Program-made: the position numbers and the translations under genes | Shown: piece after piece, positions 63,447 through 64,000 of the stretch | Layout of the letters: each line of letters begins with the position of its first letter | Position numbering within the stretch: the first letter of the stretch is position 1 | The notes under the pieces: generated by a model | What the model was told of the DNA's origin: nothing | What the model saw: the letters and a program-made list of their open reading frames with translations, nothing else | Database searches by the model: none | Assembly: GCF_021155765.1 (NCBI RefSeq) | Contig: NC_060110.1 | Location: forward strand, 22,156,001-22,220,000 | Length of the DNA stretch: 64,000 nucleotides | DNA from: Diprion similis | Taxonomy: Eukaryota > Arthropoda > Insecta > Hymenoptera > Diprionidae | Reading direction: 5' to 3'

Positions 63447-64000
63447 CTGAAACAAAGAAAAGAGAAGAAAAAATGATTCAGGGATCAACGAAACCGAACA
63501 GCAGCTAATCATTTCCATCCACTGTCAAGCGGACAATTTTCATTCCAAGCAAAGAAACGGCCAGTCGATTACTTCAGAGCTCTTTTCATCAATACTCCAA
63601 AAGCTCGAAGCTTCGTCATTCGACGTACACATATTTGCGAATTTCTTTGAGACGCCAGGGCCAGATTGAAATTACCATATCGGAAGAAGGGATCGGACTT
63701 TTTATTTCCATTTCCCTCAGCACACTCTCTTGTTCACCGGCGTGACCGGCAGGCAAGCTTTCATCTTCCTCTTCCCTGCATCTCAGGCTTTGCAGAGCTT
63801 GTCTTCTCCTTACTTGCACGCGGATTGCAATCTCCTGGCTCCAAAGAAGAATCGACGTGCGCAATTCGTACGCCATTCAGACGCAGGCAGATTGGTCGTA
63901 TTATGTACAGGGTGTCTCTAAGCAGCCAGTCTAAGGGATTCTGAGTTACAAAATTTGTCCAACAAAAAGTTTGAAAACGTGGAAAAGATTATGCAACCGG
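63447..64000 (-). other. KIF26 intron at the window edge
   Basis: Begins at the TTTCAG acceptor upstream of the 63446-63353 exon. No further motor exon, which should carry the earlier part of the motor, is seen before the edge. A transposon-end-like TACAGGGTGTCTCTAAG starts at about 63905. Confidence 0.5.

Noticed and set aside
1-64000. tRNA, rRNA or other structured RNA genes
   Set aside because: I looked for tRNA box A/B patterns and conserved RNA cores by eye and saw none that I could support; a covariance-model scan would be decisive.

Overview
This is eukaryotic DNA, almost certainly from an insect. The genes are split by short introns with GT..AG ends, and the intergenic DNA is AT-rich. 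Tandem fatty acyl-CoA reductases, a single nidogen and a KIF26-type kinesin fit an insect. A sawfly or other hymenopteran is my best guess; this is inference from gene content and not proven by the sequence. I rebuilt exons by hand, and every internal exon-exon joint given below keeps the reading frame.

Layout. 77-1952 (-): PPP2R3C, a PP2A regulatory B'' subunit, with its first coding exon not located. 3561-3741: a foldback MITE-like element just upstream of the next gene. 3793-7050 (+) and 9634-13024 (+): two tandem fatty acyl-CoA reductase genes, each with ten coding exons and identical intron phases. A 386-bp pogo/Tigger-like MITE (9009-9394) sits in front of the second. 13935-15060: decayed copies of a satellite monomer. 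About 15340-29497: a large satellite array of about 45 units, each 312 bp, with nested higher-order repeats. 30087-42438 (-): a complete nidogen gene of 21 coding exons and 1389 residues, with a 4.6-kb first intron. 42439-46590: AT-rich intergenic DNA with microsatellites. 46591 to at least 63446 (-): the 3' nine exons (1197 residues) of a KIF26-family kinesin that runs off the right edge.

The genes do not form a functional operon-like unit. The reductases make fatty alcohols for waxes, cuticular lipids or pheromones. Nidogen is a basement-membrane linker, KIF26 is an atypical kinesin used in signalling and cell guidance, and PPP2R3C is a phosphatase subunit. The least ordinary part is the satellite array. 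It lies between the convergent 3' ends of the second reductase and nidogen, keeps an exact 312-bp step over 44 consecutive units, and has old, diverged monomers on its left side.
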